Positions 17,201 to 25,470 of a stretch of DNA of 64,000 nucleotides are shown in pieces. A program made the position numbers and the translations under genes. Position 1 is the stretch's first letter, and each line of letters starts with the position of its first letter. The notes under the pieces were generated by a model. It had not been told where the DNA came from. It was given only the letters and a program-made list of their open reading frames with translations, and did no database searches. The DNA comes from ECT2AJA-110-A sp035399845 (GTDB lineage Bacteria > Planctomycetota > Phycisphaerae > UBA1845 > UTPLA1): NCBI GenBank assembly GCA_035399845.1, contig DAOPJV010000007.1, positions 1 through 64,000 of the forward strand. Direction: 5' to 3'.

Positions 17201-18518
17201 CGCTGGCACGGCGCGTGATGCGCATGCGATCGTCGTCAAAGATCGTGACGTCGACATAGACGCCGAAGAGCGACGCGCCAGAGACAAATGTGGGGATCTC
17301 ATCCGGACCCGCCTCCGCTTCGGCGGGGCGCTTCCAGTCATAGCGCCACGTGGTGTCGGATTCCTTCAGATGCGTGTGGCCCGTGAAGATCCCCGCCACG
17401 TTGTAGGGGGCGAGGGCGTTCCAATAGGCGAGGCGCTCCGAATCCGACCACCAGTGATCGCCCGTTGAGAAGGGATCGAAGCCGTAATGGTGGACCAGGA
17501 CAATCGGACGCCCCGAACCGCCGACGTGCGCCGCGAGATCGTCGATCAGAAAACTCAGCGCGTTGGCGGGATCGTAGCCTGCGCCATCTGTGGCAAGCGG
17601 ATCATCCGTCGGCCCATCCCCGGGAAAGAGATTGAGCTGCACGAAATGGACGTCATGCCAGTCCCACGAATAGTGCGGGGCGACGCCCGGCGCCTTGGCG
17701 GTCTTCGTCGTGCGATGCCTGCGATTGCGAATCGTGTCGGCGAGCGTCTCGGGAATCGCGCACCACGGCGCCGTATCGTCGGAGTAGAAGCACGACTCGA
17801 TCTCCCAGAAATTCTGTACGTTCAGCAGGTCGTGATTGCCGAGTCCGTCGTAGTAGAACTCCTCGTAGCCGCGAATGCTGTCGCAATAGTCTTCCCACTC
17901 ATCGACCCGCGCCCATTGGGTTAAGTCGCCCGCCACGAGAATGCCGCGGATGCGATGCTGCGGATTGTCCACAAACGACTGCATCTGCGACGCCGTTGCG
18001 TCCGCGACCGCCTTCCGATCACCGTCGTGATTCTGATACTGGCAATCCGCCGTCACGAGGAAGCGCACATGGCGATCCGATTCGTCGATTCCGAGTCGCG
18101 TGTCGTCGATGCGCTGCGTTCCCGTGACATCCCACGAATCCACGTAGAAGTTCGGCAGGATGTTCATGCCGTCCCGCGACTGTTGTCGTATCCGGGCGCG
18201 CCCTCCCGCCATCAAGTCGACAGTCGCCGCAAAATCCAGAACACTTCCGTCCAGCGTCTGCGCGATCAGCGTCAGGCGGCCCGTCTGCGTCCCCGTCGGG
18301 TTACAGCTTCCGTTCCGCCAGTTGCAGGATCGCGCTTCATTGGGCGGGATAATCTCGTCAAAGTCACCCTCGGGGACGATCGCGCGCATCGCGGATGACG
18401 TCTCGTTGAGTATTTCAAACGCGTAAGTCGGCGCCTGAAGCACGAAGACGACGACGCCAACCAGGACGCGGACGGCGACCGCCCGGTTCACCTCGCGCCG
18501 TGTAATCTGCGAATTCAT
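14226..18518 (-). CDS. Exported metallophosphoesterase with multiple PPC-type domains and dockerin tail
   Basis: A 1430-residue exported protein. The ATG at 18518 follows GGAGGAG, and the signal peptide is cut near PTYA. After a short beta domain comes a calcineurin-like phosphoesterase (about 95-390) with the conserved blocks VTADCQ, GD, GLGNHD, VHHYG and GHTH. The first block has Gln where the usual D-x-H has His, so metal binding at one site may differ. The rest is a chain of pre-peptidase C-terminal (PPC)-type beta domains, marked by repeated DDEDWYRI/DDEDWFSI and IDLSLYTDC-like motifs. An EF-hand dockerin-like pair (ADMNCDGVVDLQD, ADVNRNGAIDGND) ends the protein. It probably cleaves phosphate esters at or outside the cell surface; substrate unknown. 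Confidence 0.88.
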   Translation of the reverse strand: MNSQITRREVNRAVAVRVLVGVVVFVLQAPTYAFEILNETSSAMRAIVPEGDFDEIIPPNEARSCNWRNGSCNPTGTQTGRLTLIAQTLDGSVLDFAATVDLMAGGRARIRQQSRDGMNILPNFYVDSWDVTGTQRIDDTRLGIDESDRHVRFLVTADCQYQNHDGDRKAVADATASQMQSFVDNPQHRIRGILVAGDLTQWARVDEWEDYCDSIRGYEEFYYDGLGNHDLLNVQNFWEIESCFYSDDTAPWCAIPETLADTIRNRRHRTTKTAKAPGVAPHYSWDWHDVHFVQLNLFPGDGPTDDPLATDGAGYDPANALSFLIDDLAAHVGGSGRPIVLVHHYGFDPFSTGDHWWSDSERLAYWNALAPYNVAGIFTGHTHLKESDTTWRYDWKRPAEAEAGPDEIPTFVSGASLFGVYVDVTIFDDDRMRITRRASDGRAIDAETVLFGQDDLYDRTVANDSCDSAYPLFEFGEEISDLRIVGDDEDWFSITVPGQSRLRVDATFANDIGNIDLSLYTDCNAAPIRSATGDTDNESVTWTNPGADTTVCIRVMQRAGETRTIAYDLSVAVGDDAFEENDTCAAATILDEGNYSDLTLSNDDEDWYRITAPAATKVSVGMQGLSQALDLEFEIREDCESGPVLYGVTNGVIKENTYINDGPARDIYVRALAQGHLGRERYELFINFVALSTPSCSHLPVTPPGFYSSLNVYDGLDDWYRIESVNGAATTVTVDYDHSNGNIDLEFWRACHFARFQTSSSHDNRETLSYEGDGFGDDFYVRVRMADPGGYNQYTLSVTNRSVVDGADDCADAMPISGTRDFIFNNTDATTDGQPDALCNFSGNNMIYNDVWFDWTSTLTGRATLSICPSLTTLDTKVAVYEGTNCVGDILVCNDDACDLKSEVEFDAVAGGEYKIRVGSYVPGDGQGGHFAISVEDAYGPLDDCSDAPPLAPGLYSDLVLGVDNGPGGIPTDYWATMVPGNTRLTVDVLYDDGVVFDPAADFSLHRPNDGACPGPSWLVHDSAIPGGTRFRVDNHGNPQRYYFRVRNTGDEYGFNYALRISQSTIDDQFEPNDACDSPATLTTGFHDELRCSNEDYYAIPLPATAILDVAALFAQADGDLSLLLCRTCGEPIVVSNSENDDEFLEYINTGPAETVILRVTRADASGLVPYALDVSVTDFDDCNGNTLDDNVEIAEQLADDCNGNGIPDECDIRNTRLVSNNTGVDDAVWLGTPDGVYAGVGSDRVLYDLSETARVFDGPGSDFNIYEFDRGGSEFNRIRVYAGLNQFNLVDITATEAPVVRISGDEAHGDNAFARSYDISASGYSRIRYIAIDGNDGLGDAGAARGFDLDAIGLIYVGPTGCPVHFDADMNCDGVVDLQDVSLFSRALVDPASYAFHELSCPIQRADVNRNGAIDGNDTPGFIELLTAP

Positions 18519-19010
18519 GAAGCTCCTCCGCGCCGCTGACATGTCGTCAGACGATTCCTCTGCGTGCGATGGACGCCGAGGTTCCAGGCTCGGACGGATC
18601 GCCCAACGACGAACCGCAGGCGTGCAACGACAGCGCCCACGAAACGACCGCCATACAGATCACGAATTCCAATGACGAAATGACCGGATTTTTCTTCCGG
18701 ATGTCGGACCGTGGCCCGTAATCCCTGTCTGAGGCTGGACTTATCCACCCCCGGTTGATTGGCGGCGTACGATGGCGGAGCGAGGCGATGTTGGTCGGCG
18801 CCCAACCTGGCGGCCGGTCGGTTTGCCGGCGCGCCGTCGTGAGGTCATCGCGACGCGCGGAGAAATGTCGAGGGCCGATCGAGGAGACGCGAGAGGTCAG
18901 CGCCGCGAGCGGCATTGGGCGTTGGCGCTGTGTCGTATCATCGCGCCACGTTGCGTTTGCATCGGCATTTTGGGGTCTTGACCCGCCGCCGAGGGATATA
19001 CTCAATTGGT
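18519..19010. other. Divergent spacer with R4-like fragment
   Basis: About 490 nt between divergent genes. It holds a decayed inverted R4 end (CGGCCGGTCGGTTTGCCGGCG near 18811) and a composite II linker-like stretch (GGGCGTTGGCGCTGTGTCGTATCATCGCG near 18917), so it is made partly of old repeats. The longer ORFs here lack signals of real genes. A TATACT box lies at 18997-19002, 8 nt before the next start. Confidence 0.45.
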
Positions 19011-19625
19011 ATGCGGACCGGAGGAATTGCCAACATGCTGCGCCGCGCGATCGCAGGCGCCTTGATCCTGCTGGTCCTGGCTGTCGCCGTGTTGTGGGTA
19101 GACAGCTATCGCACGCGGCCCCGAACGCCGACGCCGCCATCAGACTTCTACCTGATGCGTTCGACGGACGACGCGCTCAGAGACATCTGGCTACCGTTAC
19201 GATGGCAATTTTTATCGGGCCCGCGCGCGGCCATGACTACCGGCGATCGCCGATGGATCTTCCTCTTCGCGAGCCGGGGAACGCTCTCCCTTGCAACGGT
19301 CACTGGCCTTGCAAATGGTCAGCAGACGTCGCAAAGGGAAATCTCACTGAGTGAATTCTCGCTGTCACGCAGGATGCTGAACATCAGCGTACCGGCGAAT
19401 CCCTGGCGGCCCGCTCCGCTCGTCGGCAGTTACACGATTCATGAAGTGACATTCCCATGCTGGTTTGTCATGCTCGCGATGGGCGCTTATCCGGTCAGCC
19501 TGTTCGTGCTGAATCCCATCCGCCTGCGTCGCCGTCGTCGCCGCGGTCTGTGCCGCGCCTGCGGCTACGACCTGTCGCATTCGCCCGAACGCTGCCCGGA
19601 GTGTGGGGTGAGTCATGAGTCTTGA
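19011..19625 (+). CDS. Membrane protein with C-terminal zinc ribbon
   Basis: A 204-residue paralogue of the gene at 13457. It begins MRTGGIANMLRRAIAGALIL with a possible leaderless start (TATACT 8 nt upstream). Helix 1 (about 12-32) is followed by WVDSYRTRPR, matching WADSYRERTR of the paralogue, then an exported domain with an LRWQFLSGPRAAMTTGDRRW core, helix 2 (about 148-168), the linker RLRRRRRRG and a ribbon CRACGYDLSHSPERCPECG with four cysteines. The stop TGA (19623-19625) falls in the R2 ladder of a composite II repeat. Function unknown. Confidence 0.75.
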   Translation: MRTGGIANMLRRAIAGALILLVLAVAVLWVDSYRTRPRTPTPPSDFYLMRSTDDALRDIWLPLRWQFLSGPRAAMTTGDRRWIFLFASRGTLSLATVTGLANGQQTSQREISLSEFSLSRRMLNISVPANPWRPAPLVGSYTIHEVTFPCWFVMLAMGAYPVSLFVLNPIRLRRRRRRGLCRACGYDLSHSPERCPECGVSHES

Positions 19626-19795
19626 GTTGTGAGTGTCGCGCGGGTTGGGCGTTCGTTCACATTCGTATCGTCGCGACCTCACCACTGAAGTGATGGGCCA
19701 CCCGGCGGGTGGAACCCGCCCTGCCAACTGAAGAACCCGCCCTACCAACTTTTCATATCGTCGCGACCCCACCCGTGAACGGGTGGGCCATCCGG
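19612..19795 (+). repeat. Composite II, R5 and a second R1
   Basis: R2 ladder (CATGAGT, CTTGAGT, TGTGAGT), linker, then R1 (19664-19704) with stem CACCAC/GTGATG around TGAA. An R5 (GGCGGGTGGAACCCGCCC) follows at once, then a half R5. A second R1 with stem ACCCG/CGGGT lies at 19754-19795. The different stems with identical loops and flanks are informative. Confidence 0.7.
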
Positions 19796-20000
19796 CGTGA
19801 TTCGAGTCAGATTGGATCGCCGGCGTGGGCGGCGCAAAAAAAGCGATCGGCCAGCCGATCCGCAGTGCGGTGTCGACTGACCGATCGATCGGGGGCGTCT
19901 GGACGACGGGCCGGGCGTCGAACCGGTCCATCGATCCAATGGACCCCGGCGCATGCGGGCGATGTTTCCACCCCGGATTCGCCCGGGAGCACACGCGCGA

Positions 20001-21914
20001 CTAAGGTACGAGCAACTGCACGAACGCCTGAACGTCGCGGCCATCCTTGACGCCGTCGAAGTTCACGTCGGCGCGATCCGCCGGGGAGAACGTGTCGGGG
20101 AACGGCTTGCACAGGATCGACGCGACAAAGTTCGGAATGTCATCGACATTGACGACGATGTCGTTGTTCATGTCGCCGGGCAGGAAGCAGAAGAACTGCG
20201 GCGCGTTGGGACCGACGGTAAAGTGAGCGGCATTCGTCGTGACGCTTCCGCACGGATTGGTCACGACGCAGCGATAGTCGCCCGTTCCCTCGTCACAGTT
20301 GAAGAGTCCGATGCGAAGCTGCGAAGCGTTCGACCCCTTGATCATGAACGAAGCGAAGTTCTCGCAGTCGTCATCCACGAGATCGACCCATGTCGCCGTC
20401 GCCAGGTCCTTGCGCTGCCACTGGTAGTGCAGCGGTCCCGTGCCGGAGACGAAGCAGTTGATGACGCCGCCGAGTGACGAGTAGTTCTCCTGGACGTGCG
20501 ACACGAGCGGCAGATTCAGTCGCGGCGGCTCGCAGGTGGCGCCATCAAGATCGACCAGCGCGTCGGCGAATGTCGTCAGACAGGGCGACGAGTCGTCGGC
20601 GATGTCCAGAACAATCGAATTACCGTCGGCGCTGAGCTTGTTCGCCGAGTACATGCGGATGTTGTCGAAGCTCGTATCCCCCATCGGCAGCTGGGAAGCG
20701 ATGTAGTCCGCGAGCAGGATCGGCTGGCCGGCGTTGATCGTCGGCCGCCAGATGAAAGCGCGGAGCTGTCGCTGCGACGGCGACCAGGGCGGCGAGCCGG
20801 GGTAATAGACCGACGCGCCGACGATGGTATCGCCGTCATCACTGATGGCGGTCGCGTACATGTCGGCCAGCGTCATCTGTACGCCGTCCTCGACATAGTT
20901 GTCCGTTCGGCCGATCTCGGAAATCGACCAGGTGGCGCCATTCCACGTCCACCTGGCGATTCGAACATCGGCGCTCAGCGCGAGCTCGATCTGGGCAAGC
21001 TGGTTACTGATCTTCGCGGCAACCTGCGTTCCGTCAGCCGTCGTCGGCGCGCCATCCTGGCTGCCATAGAGATCCAGGATCGATTCGACGCCGTCTCGCC
21101 AGACAGTCAGGCGTCGGCCCGTGTAACCCACGAGCGGTCCGATTCCATCGGGATCGGGAGAAGCGCCCTGGTCGTATCCGACGATGACACTTCCATCACC
21201 GTTCACCCGGTCCGCGCGACTGGCGGTCGAACTCGCTTCGAACGGCAGCATGTCAAACGCCTGCGTCGTCGCGTCGTATCGAAACGCCCGAAACCGGCCG
21301 CAGATGCCCGTCGGAGCGCAGCCATTGGTGCGGGGATCGGCGTTGGCGACATAGCCGCCACCGACGACGTAGCGACCGTCGCCGGAGATGTCATTCGGCG
21401 AATTGATCGTGAAGTCACATCGCGTGCCACCGATCCATACGTCCACGGGCGCCAGCGGAGCGCCATTGCAGGCGTAGTCCATCGTCACCTGCGATCGCGG
21501 GAAGGATTCGCAGTTCAACCAGCCCGTGCCCATGCTCCATCGATGCGCGATGTTTCGCAGAGAGCAGGGCTCCATCTGCGGGGCGGCCTCGTTGCCCAGA
21601 AAACAGTTCAGATCGCCCCAGTCGTCGATGTTGTCCTTCGACATCGCAAGGGCGGAGAGATCCGTGCTGGCGAAGATGGGACCTTCGGCGAAGCCGTCCG
21701 GCAGGAATTCCACGCCCTGTCCACGGCGCCAGACACTGACGAGGCCTTCGCCGATGGACGAATCCAGCAGCGATCCCACAACGGCGTCGCCATCGGCCGA
21801 GATGTCTCCTGACGTAACGCGACCCAGGTTGATATACGTTGGCTGAGCCGATGCAATCGTCGTGATGGCAAGGGCGGCGAGCGAGACAGTCTGTATCATC
21901 AATCGACGTTTCAC
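20001..21914 (-). CDS. Exported HAF-repeat protein with Ig-like domain and dockerin tail
   Basis: A 637-residue protein. The GTG start at 21914 has AGGAG 6 nt upstream and a signal peptide ending ASAQ. Residues about 30-450 contain HAF-type repeats recognised by ISADGDAVVG, ISGDGRYVVG, VNGDGSVIVG, ISDDGDTIVG and LSADGNSIV, which usually form a beta-propeller-like fold. An immunoglobulin-like domain follows (LHYQWQRKDL...CVVTNPCGSV), then a dockerin-like pair (GDMNNDIVVNVDD and ADVNFDGVKDGRD). It is probably cell-surface attached or secreted. The nearest upstream gene on this strand (22190-23905) has its own tail type, so an operon is not evident. Confidence 0.88.
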   Translation of the reverse strand: MKRRLMIQTVSLAALAITTIASAQPTYINLGRVTSGDISADGDAVVGSLLDSSIGEGLVSVWRRGQGVEFLPDGFAEGPIFASTDLSALAMSKDNIDDWGDLNCFLGNEAAPQMEPCSLRNIAHRWSMGTGWLNCESFPRSQVTMDYACNGAPLAPVDVWIGGTRCDFTINSPNDISGDGRYVVGGGYVANADPRTNGCAPTGICGRFRAFRYDATTQAFDMLPFEASSTASRADRVNGDGSVIVGYDQGASPDPDGIGPLVGYTGRRLTVWRDGVESILDLYGSQDGAPTTADGTQVAAKISNQLAQIELALSADVRIARWTWNGATWSISEIGRTDNYVEDGVQMTLADMYATAISDDGDTIVGASVYYPGSPPWSPSQRQLRAFIWRPTINAGQPILLADYIASQLPMGDTSFDNIRMYSANKLSADGNSIVLDIADDSSPCLTTFADALVDLDGATCEPPRLNLPLVSHVQENYSSLGGVINCFVSGTGPLHYQWQRKDLATATWVDLVDDDCENFASFMIKGSNASQLRIGLFNCDEGTGDYRCVVTNPCGSVTTNAAHFTVGPNAPQFFCFLPGDMNNDIVVNVDDIPNFVASILCKPFPDTFSPADRADVNFDGVKDGRDVQAFVQLLVP

Positions 21915-22123
21915 TGCGTACTCCTTTGCGTCTCAGGCCCGCTGAAGGGCGCTCGCCCTTCCGAGGCCGATGTCAGGCGCGATATCCAGTCCGTATCGCG
22001 CCAGGTGGACTTCGATCGTCGTCAAAAGAAGGGGGGCTGCAGGACGCCATCGGCGTCGTCTTTCGATGCGGCAGTCCCCGTTCTTTCGCCACGCGAAGCG
22101 GGCGGCGTTTCGATGTCCCGTCG

Positions 22124-22155
22124 GGGAGCGGCGTCCACGTCAGGACGCCGCTCCC
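22124..22155 (-). terminator. Strong hairpin downstream of the PEP-CTERM gene
   Basis: A perfect 13-bp stem GGGAGCGGCGTCC/GGACGCCGCTCCC with loop ACGTCA lies 35 nt beyond the stop of the minus-strand gene at 22190. There is no T run, so if it terminates or stabilises the transcript it does so without the classical U tract. Confidence 0.45.
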
Positions 22156-22189
22156 GCAAACGGAACTGAAACGTTGGGTCAGGCGCCCC

Positions 22190-23905
22190 CTAGGCGCGAC
22201 GTCGCCGGATCAGTCCGACACCGCCGACGGCCAGGAGGAGCAGGCCGGTCGTCGGTTCCGGAATGCACGTCGTCACGAGGGCGACTTCGCCGCTTGTGCC
22301 GGGGACCTTCATGGCAAGACAGCCAAGATCGTTGAGGGCGTTCGCGCCGCCTTCACCATTGGCGCCGGTGTCGTATGACGGATTGCCGGCCGTGAATCCG
22401 AAGTAGCTGTTTCCTTCGCGCGCCGCGAGGAAGAAGCCGTCCGTCGGATCCCACATCCAGATACTCCAGTTGTCAGACGACGTCACGGCGCCCCCCGTGA
22501 GGCTCGATGTGAAGACGATCTGTCCGAGGTTGTTCATGATGATGTTGGTCGGAGCGCCGAAGAACGTATCGACGAGACCCGGAACGGCGTCGCCTTCGCG
22601 GACGACGAGTGTGTCGCCGCCACCGACCTGCGACTGCCACAGACCGACGTCATTCGCCGTCGTGACGTCCGTGCCGGCCATCGTGCCCAGCCACGCAACC
22701 TGATCATTGTTATTGAGAAACGCGTTGGTGAAGCCGGACGCGAGATTCGTCAGCGTCGCATCGCCACCGACGCCCGGGGCGAGATCGCCCGTCTGAGCGA
22801 CGATCGACGTCGAGCCACTCGAGTGCGTCATCAGCGCCTGATCGTTCACGCCCGCCGTGATCGCGGCGCCCTGCAGATTGACGGCGCCGAACACGCTGCG
22901 GCCGCCGTTGTTGAGCCCCTGTCGGGCCGCCGTGAACGGGAACGTGGCGCCGAAGATCGGATGCACCGTCGCCACACCGTAATCGATGCCGGCAATCCCT
23001 GAAGGATTGTTGGTGCGAGCGATGAGCGACAGCGCGCCGGAACCATCACCCGTCATGATGTAGCCGGAGTCCTCGTTGACCACGCCACCGGCGCCGACCG
23101 CGAAGCCGCCGGCGACCAGCGCGGTCCCCGAGCCGTTCATGGAGCTGGCGCCGCCCGTGTTGATGATCTCACCACCCGGGAACGCCGCGAGTGGCGTGTT
23201 GCGCTGATAGATAAGTCCGAGTCCGCCGCTCGACGCGACCCACAGGCCGCCATTCTGCGGCGAGGCCGGCGCGCCGGCGCCGATCACGCTGCCGGAAACG
23301 ATCGTCTGGCCCGCGTTGTTGACGTAGTTCAGACTGCTGGACGAGCTGGCGGGATTCTGAAGCGAGCCCGTACCGACGAGCAGCGGCACGGCGTCGCCTT
23401 CCTGGTAAACCTTCTGGATCGATCCGGCCTGACCGACAAAGATCGCCTGGTCGTTCGCCGTCGTGACGCCGGCGCCGCCGATCGTTCCGCCAATCCACAT
23501 ATTGCCGTTCGGGCTCATGGAAACGTCCGTCGCCTGGCGCGAAACGAACGTGTCACCAACAGCGCCCGTGAGATTCGGCGCCAGGGGACCGGCTTCCTGA
23601 ACCTGGTTCGTCATCGAACCAAAGGCGCCGTACCAGTATCCCGCGTCGTTCGCGCTCGTGATGGCGGCGCTGTCCGCGAGTTCGCCCAGGTAACCGATGT
23701 TCCCGGAGAGATCGATGCCGGGATTCTGGAAGGCGCTGCTGGTCGCGAGCCAGGACTCACCGGCGAAGCCGGGGACGGCGTCAGCATTCCGGATGGCGAG
23801 ACTCATCGGAAGCGTCGGCTGCGCCTGCGCGACCGTGGCGGCGAACATGACCGCCGCGATCGCCCCCACCACAAAACCATTTGATTTGTCGATGCCCAAC
23901 TTCAT
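22190..23905 (-). CDS. PEP-CTERM exported protein with repeated beta domain
   Basis: A 571-residue protein. The ATG at 23905 lies 8 nt after GGAGGGAG. The signal peptide ends near VAQAQ. The body is built of about eight related units containing IVSGSVIGAGAP, WIGGTIGGAGVTTANDQAIFVG and GDAVPLL/GDAVPGL motifs; this GDxxPG pattern is common in planctomycete repeat proteins of unknown role. The C-terminus is a classic PEP-CTERM: IPEP, a hydrophobic helix and RRRRA. Such tails are cut by an exosortase during export and surface attachment; no exosortase gene is in this window. Confidence 0.88.
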   Translation of the reverse strand: MKLGIDKSNGFVVGAIAAVMFAATVAQAQPTLPMSLAIRNADAVPGFAGESWLATSSAFQNPGIDLSGNIGYLGELADSAAITSANDAGYWYGAFGSMTNQVQEAGPLAPNLTGAVGDTFVSRQATDVSMSPNGNMWIGGTIGGAGVTTANDQAIFVGQAGSIQKVYQEGDAVPLLVGTGSLQNPASSSSSLNYVNNAGQTIVSGSVIGAGAPASPQNGGLWVASSGGLGLIYQRNTPLAAFPGGEIINTGGASSMNGSGTALVAGGFAVGAGGVVNEDSGYIMTGDGSGALSLIARTNNPSGIAGIDYGVATVHPIFGATFPFTAARQGLNNGGRSVFGAVNLQGAAITAGVNDQALMTHSSGSTSIVAQTGDLAPGVGGDATLTNLASGFTNAFLNNNDQVAWLGTMAGTDVTTANDVGLWQSQVGGGDTLVVREGDAVPGLVDTFFGAPTNIIMNNLGQIVFTSSLTGGAVTSSDNWSIWMWDPTDGFFLAAREGNSYFGFTAGNPSYDTGANGEGGANALNDLGCLAMKVPGTSGEVALVTTCIPEPTTGLLLLAVGGVGLIRRRRA

Positions 23906-24122
23906 TTTGAAACTCCCTCCTCGAGGCCTTGTTGTTGCGACTTCCGTCAAGTCGCGGGTCGAAACCAGACATGCGCTGTGTCAGCACTGAGATTCCGGCG
24001 ACCGCGAATCAATGAAGCGCCCGACAGGCGCCCGCGATCACCCCTACGACTAATAAAGTATCAATTTGGAGAAGTCTTTGCAAGATTCCCTGGGGAAAAC
24101 TTTGAAAATGTTTTCAGGAGTG

Positions 24123-24151
24123 TTGCTCGGGCCTGGGAAAACCATTAACAT
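24123..24151 (+). promoter_or_regulatory. Candidate sigma-70 promoter
   Basis: TTGCTC, a 17-nt spacer and TAACAT lie about 47 nt upstream of the ATG at 24199, inside an AT-rich divergent spacer. The match is moderate. Confidence 0.45.
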
Positions 24152-24198
24152 GCGATTGCATAAAGATTTGTGCCGAACCGATGCACGGAGTATTCAGT

Positions 24199-25443
24199 AT
24201 GGCTGGCCCAGTATCCGAGCAACAAGATACTCAATTCCCTCACTTCGAGACCCATGTCGTCACGGTGCTCGGACGACTCCGCGCCGCCCTCGCCGATCTC
24301 TTTCAGGCCGTCGGCGCCGACGCCACGCGACCTCAGAACGTCGCGCGGGACTTCGGCCTCAATAAGAACCTGACATGGAAGATCTCCAAGATCATCTGTG
24401 AACCCGATCCGGCCTCCGTCGTCAGCTATCTTCCGGGCCGCGCCGGTCTCAACATCCTGCTCGATACGTTTAAGAAACGCGGCGCGCCTGTGAACACGCT
24501 GAAAGAGGTGCGCGATTCACTCAATGAATTCGAACAAATGCAGAAGGTTCACGCCGGCGATCGCGACACGCTTGAAGCGATGCTCGGCGCCCTGTCCAGC
24601 GGACCGGACGCGCAGCAGGCGAATGAGAACCAGCGGAAGCTGGCGTTCAGGGGAAACAGCGCCATCTGGGGTGTGCAGGCGCGACTCCAGATCTGTGTGA
24701 ACATCATCGCGCCCAGCAGTGATCCTGCGTTCGTCGACCTCGCCTGGATCAGCGGTCTGGTCGACTTTCGACGGCTGCGACGAGAGGCCGCATGGGCCAT
24801 CGCTTCCACTCGAAAGGTCGACGATCAGGGCAAGTCGATCCCCACGGGGAATATCCAGAGCATCGACCCCGACTATTCCACGAATGAAGACGCGCCGCTG
24901 ATGGGCGAATTCTGTTCCGATCCGACGCCCGAACTGCGACTCAATCTCGGCGCGGATGGCGTTCTTCGATATGAACTCGTCGAGGGCCCCATCGGTAACA
25001 CGGCGGCGACGACCTGCATCATCGGCATCTTCGGCCGTCAGTTCGTCCGCCGAACACGCGTCCCGGGCGACACGATCGGCGAACATCTCGCGCGCCTCTA
25101 TACGCCGGCGGAACTGCTGGTTCATGATCTGTTTGTGCACGAAGATCTGAAGAACGCGCACAATCCGAAGATACACCTGTACGACCAGTTGCCGATCGCG
25201 CCGCCCTATCCCATTGGCGGCCGCGATCGAGGTGAACTGCCCATCGCCGAATCCGTGCAGTCACTGGGTGTGGGCACGCGTTCCGCCGTTGTGCCGGAAT
25301 TCCCGACCTATCCGGCAATCATCGACGCCGCCTGCAAACGGCTCGAATGGGATCCGGGCGCGTTTCGCGGCTATCGATTCCGGCTGAAGTACCCGCCGAT
25401 TCCAAGTGTCGCTCTGTTCCGCTATCCGCTCGCGGAGAAATAG
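24199..25443 (+). CDS. Conserved-looking cytoplasmic protein, possible DNA-binding N-terminus
   Basis: A 414-residue protein with no signal peptide. The ATG at 24199 follows GGAG by 8 nt; an ATG at 24181 is less well placed. Residues about 25-100 form a helical region with PQNVARDFGLNKNLTWKISK, which reads like a helix-turn-helix (a short helix, a turn around LNKNL, then a second helix), followed by PGRAGLNILLDTFKKRG. The remaining 300 residues are mixed alpha/beta with no known catalytic motif. Its codon use is like its neighbours. I do not recognise the family by name. A regulatory role is a guess based only on the N-terminus. Confidence 0.75.
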   Translation: MAGPVSEQQDTQFPHFETHVVTVLGRLRAALADLFQAVGADATRPQNVARDFGLNKNLTWKISKIICEPDPASVVSYLPGRAGLNILLDTFKKRGAPVNTLKEVRDSLNEFEQMQKVHAGDRDTLEAMLGALSSGPDAQQANENQRKLAFRGNSAIWGVQARLQICVNIIAPSSDPAFVDLAWISGLVDFRRLRREAAWAIASTRKVDDQGKSIPTGNIQSIDPDYSTNEDAPLMGEFCSDPTPELRLNLGADGVLRYELVEGPIGNTAATTCIIGIFGRQFVRRTRVPGDTIGEHLARLYTPAELLVHDLFVHEDLKNAHNPKIHLYDQLPIAPPYPIGGRDRGELPIAESVQSLGVGTRSAVVPEFPTYPAIIDAACKRLEWDPGAFRGYRFRLKYPPIPSVALFRYPLAEK

Positions 25444-25470
25444 GCGGCTGCGGCCGAGCCGGCCTACACG

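Noticed and set aside
18547..19140. 197-codon minus-strand ORF
   Set aside because: Runs through the divergent spacer and repeat remnants into the zinc-ribbon gene; no ribosome site or protein-like pattern.
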